NCBI GenBank assembly: GCA_004154925.1
Contig: QJNS01000015.1
Coordinates: 372,001 to 436,000, forward strand
Origin: Monosporascus cannonballus
Taxonomy: Eukaryota > Ascomycota > Sordariomycetes > Xylariales
Reading direction: 5' to 3'
Length of the DNA stretch: 64,000 nt
The notes beneath the pieces are model-generated. The model worked only from the letters and a program-made list of their open reading frames with translations. It was not told the DNA's origin and ran no database searches. Positions 60,901 through 64,000 of this stretch are shown here, piece after piece. Made by a program: the position numbers and the translations under genes. Each line of letters begins with the position of its first letter. Position 1 is the first letter of the stretch.

Positions 60901-63053
60901 TAGTTTTTCAAAAATTTTCAAAAATATTAAAACGTTATAATTATCATATTTTGTTTTCGGTTCTTAAAATAAATATGTTAAATAAAATCTAAATATCGAT
61001 TAATTACAAATATAACATATTTATAATTTTTAAAAAATTTTAAAACTTATATAATTAATAGAAATTCTTTATGTTAATCGAAAAGGTCCATCCTTAAACG
61101 TACGGCATATTTGCCTTTTGGTTTTCGCCTAGCTACATATTTAGCATTCAACTGTTATAAGGCCCTTTAAGCGGATTCCTTTTATATGGGACTGCAATTA
61201 TATGATTATTTCGAATTTTAAGTATATTAATTTTAGATATTATATAATCGTCTTACCTATTCGTAATAATTTCGTTATTTACAAATTAATTAAATCTATT
61301 TATTAACGTCATAATTACTTATTTATATTTATTTTAAATAAAATTATTAATTTTTTAGTTATTTTATTAATAATCCTTTTTTCGAAACTACAAGAGAAAT
61401 ACCAGGTCATATACGAAATTTTCGCAATATGTTATATTATATAAACGTAACGCTTTCGTACCACTAGGGCTTCGAAATACCATATCGACCTTTCCGTACC
61501 CATTAATCGGAACGAAATTATTACTTACTTATGTTCCGTTACCTTATACGGTTAGTTTAAAGTTTAAGAACTTATTAATAAAATTAAAAATTTATATTGT
61601 TAATCTTAAGTCTAAAATAAATAAATTGTTTTAAAGGGAAAACAAAATATTTATAACGTTACGTTAATTAATAAATAAAGAGTACGCCAAAATTTATTTA
61701 ATATTGTTTAAAAATTAATTTATTTACATAAATAATTTTTTATAATTTTCGATAAACGGTTAATTTTTTTTAAAAAACTGATCGGCGGTAATTTAACCCT
61801 AAACGTATGCCCTTACCTTATCGTTAAAACGAAAACTCGTTTAGGCTTTATTAAGAAATACATATAAAAATTAAGATAATATATAATAAACGCTTAAATA
61901 GGCCCTATAACGAATATTTTGCATATTCTTATTTTATTACTTTCGTTTATTAATATTTCGGTCCATATAAGAATTTTTATAATTACTTTGTTTCGCCTTA
62001 CATCCTAGGGTTTTTCCTCGTAATTAAAAATTAGTAAACTTAACGTTTTTCTAATTAGGATTATCCTAATTAAGAGCATCTATAAAGGCCCCTTAAAACG
62101 TCGAAAACGTTACCTTTATATTTCGTAATATAAATATAAAATAAGCCATAGCTTAATAATTTAAAAAGATAACTACCGCGTTTTAGAAATTAATCGTACT
62201 ATTATCGATCTCGGCCTTTTTTATTATCTGGAAAATAATAATGTATATCCTAATTATAAGGGCTAATGTTATATGTAAATCGTTAACTTATATAATCGTT
62301 ATTTTCGTTTTTAAAATATTATATCGTTATCTTAAAGCCATAATCTCTTATTATCTTCCGATTTATTCGCTTAACTTTTTATCAAATTTCGAAATTTGCT
62401 TTAATATTTCGCAATATTTTCATTAAGTATTAATCAAAAATTTGCTATCGTATATCTTACCTAATTCGGCCAATTTGGCGTATTATTCCCGTAAGTTTTT
62501 TTCTGGAAAGAAAATTCGTCTTTTTAATCGTTAAAAATATTAACTTTAGGACTTATTTTACTAGGTTGTTAATACTTTTACAAAAAGTATTATATTTTCG
62601 ATTTTTAAAGATATATACTGCAAAATCCTAATTATAAGCTTAGTTCCTTTCGGTCATTATTTTAAAAGTATTTATTAGATATCTTGTAAAATTAATCTTT
62701 TCGGTAATTTCTCCGGACCATAAAAAAATAATAAGATATTGGATTATGTCGTATGGCGAATTTTTCTGGGATAAAAAGGTATATCGGGTTTTATTAATTT
62801 AACAAATTACGGAAATAATTAATCGGGATAGATAATATGCTAAATATTAAGCGCGCATATTTTAAATTGGAATTCGCCTTTAAAATAATCTAAGTCCTTA
62901 AGTCCTTTATAAATAATTAAAGACGTCAATTAAACAGCCGTTATTATTATTATCAGGGTATATAAATAATTAATACTAATATATAACTTACATCCTCTTA
63001 ATAACAACTAATTAATAAATATATATACAAATTAAACGAATAAGATTTTTAAT

Positions 63054-63218
63054 TATTAGATATAAGGAATATTAATTATATTGTTATATTTCGCTAAGGT
63101 GTACGTATTATCGTACGCGTACAACTTTAAGTAGTTTAGCCACGGAACATATATGAGCCGATCAGTATGGGACCTTTCCGTATATAGGGAGCGCTTCGCA
63201 CCTTTCAGCTAGCTGACA
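63054..63218 (-). repeat. 5' LTR of the copia-like element
   Basis: Partner of 57787-57951. Shares a long conserved core (CGCGTACAACTTTAAGTAG, then TTTAGCCACGGAACATA) and ends GCTAGCTGACA before the ATTTT duplication. More C and G survive on its right side than in the 3' LTR. Confidence 0.85.
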
Positions 63219-63223
63219 ATTTT

Positions 63224-64000
63224 CGATTAGTGGTAAAGCATCTTCCAAGAAGCAAATGTATTTGATTATTTCCATATCGTGTTTTTTATTAGCTGCTAGA
63301 TGGTGGATTTATATTAATAAGTAGGTTTGTAATTAATCGGTTATCAGCCTTACTTTATAAGGATTATATTTTTATAATTACATTTTTTAAGTTGTTAGAT
63401 TTTAATAATATTATTATTTTAGTATATCGTATTTGTAAATTTAGTTACGTAGGTTTATCGATAATTTTCTCTTTTTGAGTATATAGCTTATATTATATTA
63501 GGTGAATAATTATATTCTCCTTAGTTTTCTATTTTAATTCGTTTTTAACCCTATTTTGTTTATTTTTTCCGCGCTCCTATTTCTTTTGTTTTTGCGTACG
63601 CATTTTGTTTAATTTCTCTTTTTATCTTTATTTTTACATGGTTTTTTCCGTTCTTTCTACGTATTGTTTTTGTTTTATTTTCGTTCATATTATCTATTTT
63701 TCGTGAGTAACTTTACGAAAAATAATATTTTGATATTAATAATAACTGGAATTTTCTTTGATGTTATTTTTTGGACATCGACGATAAGATAAATATAAAT
63801 TGTTTTACGGCTGATAATAAGCCGTATTATAATTATAGAATATAACATTATTTCGATTACTATACGATTTGAGTTTAAATTTTCAGCGTTTTTAATTATA
63901 TCGTAATTAGTTAGTATTATAAAACTTTGCGCGCAGTAAATATTTATTTTTAATATTATTAATATTGCTGTTTAATTTCCGTTTAAATTCCGATTATTTT
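63224..64000. other. AT-rich DNA to the window edge
   Basis: No gene recognised. T-rich on the plus strand with scattered CpG; could be older retrotransposon sequence. The right edge of the window truncates it. Confidence 0.5.

Larger units (their letters stand above)
57787..63218 (-). mobile_element. Complete, RIP-mutated LTR retrotransposon of Ty1/copia size
   Basis: The element is 5432 bp with equal 165-bp LTRs, a matching ATTTT target duplication on both sides (57782-57786, 63219-63223) and a polypurine tract at the 3' LTR. Short LTRs and total length suit Ty1/copia rather than Ty3. The internal domain is too mutated for me to read a confident polymerase or integrase box on the minus strand, so copia is an inference from size. 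Less mutated stretches with surviving GC occur at about 61090-61200, 61380-61560 and 61780-62110. The open frame at 62241-62426 on the plus strand is chance. Confidence 0.8.

Noticed and set aside
62241..62426. 61-aa plus frame in the copia-like element
   Set aside because: Wrong strand for the element and no motif.

Overview
The window reads as a filamentous ascomycete (Pezizomycotina) chromosome segment with an extreme bipartite base composition. About 13 kb lie in two balanced-composition gene islands (roughly 19790-25150 and 37240-44150). The other ~51 kb are very AT-rich, full of TAA/TAG in every frame, and carry transition-mutated transposons. That pattern is expected from repeat-induced point mutation (RIP). 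The genes have many 45-70 nt GT-AG introns with CTGAC/CTAAC-like branch sites, also typical of this group.

Layout. 1-2545 is AT-rich DNA. 2541-16539 looks like an LTR retrotransposon remnant (LTR-like copies 2546-2927 and 16157-16534) interrupted by a complete Ty3/gypsy element on the minus strand (4499-11186, 402-bp LTRs). The same interval holds a ~168-bp satellite (about 11895-12615). 16540-19790 is AT-rich with a small direct-repeat pair and a GC-rich hairpin patch. Island 1 holds three intact spliced genes: a mitochondrial-type alpha/beta hydrolase (ABHD11/IMO32-like, +), a Rab18-type GTPase (-) and ribosomal protein eS1 (-). 25150-26750 contains a decayed Tc1/mariner-type transposase. 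26804-37245 is a 10.4-kb mutated element bounded by imperfect terminal inverted repeats, with recognisable SF2/RecQ-like helicase motifs. Island 2 holds a 113-bp inverted-repeat element at its very edge, a short hypothetical gene, and a 19-exon uracil-catabolism gene (URC1, GTP cyclohydrolase II-like) with 9-nt and 4-nt micro-exons. It ends in a degenerate minisatellite. Further right are a Fot1/pogo transposon (47920-49783), a possible decayed non-LTR region, a 230-bp unmutated patch, a Ty3 fragment, and a complete copia-sized LTR element (57787-63218, 165-bp LTRs, 5-bp target duplication) inserted into that fragment.

The genes are unrelated housekeeping functions (mitochondrial hydrolase, vesicle/lipid-droplet GTPase, ribosome, pyrimidine catabolism) and do not form a cluster. 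I reconstructed their exon structures by hand from splice signals, reading frame and family conservation. No transcript data or database search was available. Transposon names rest on motifs read through mutated sequence. The most unusual items are the TIR-bounded helicase element, the 4-nt micro-exon, and the short patches that kept normal base composition inside mutated DNA.
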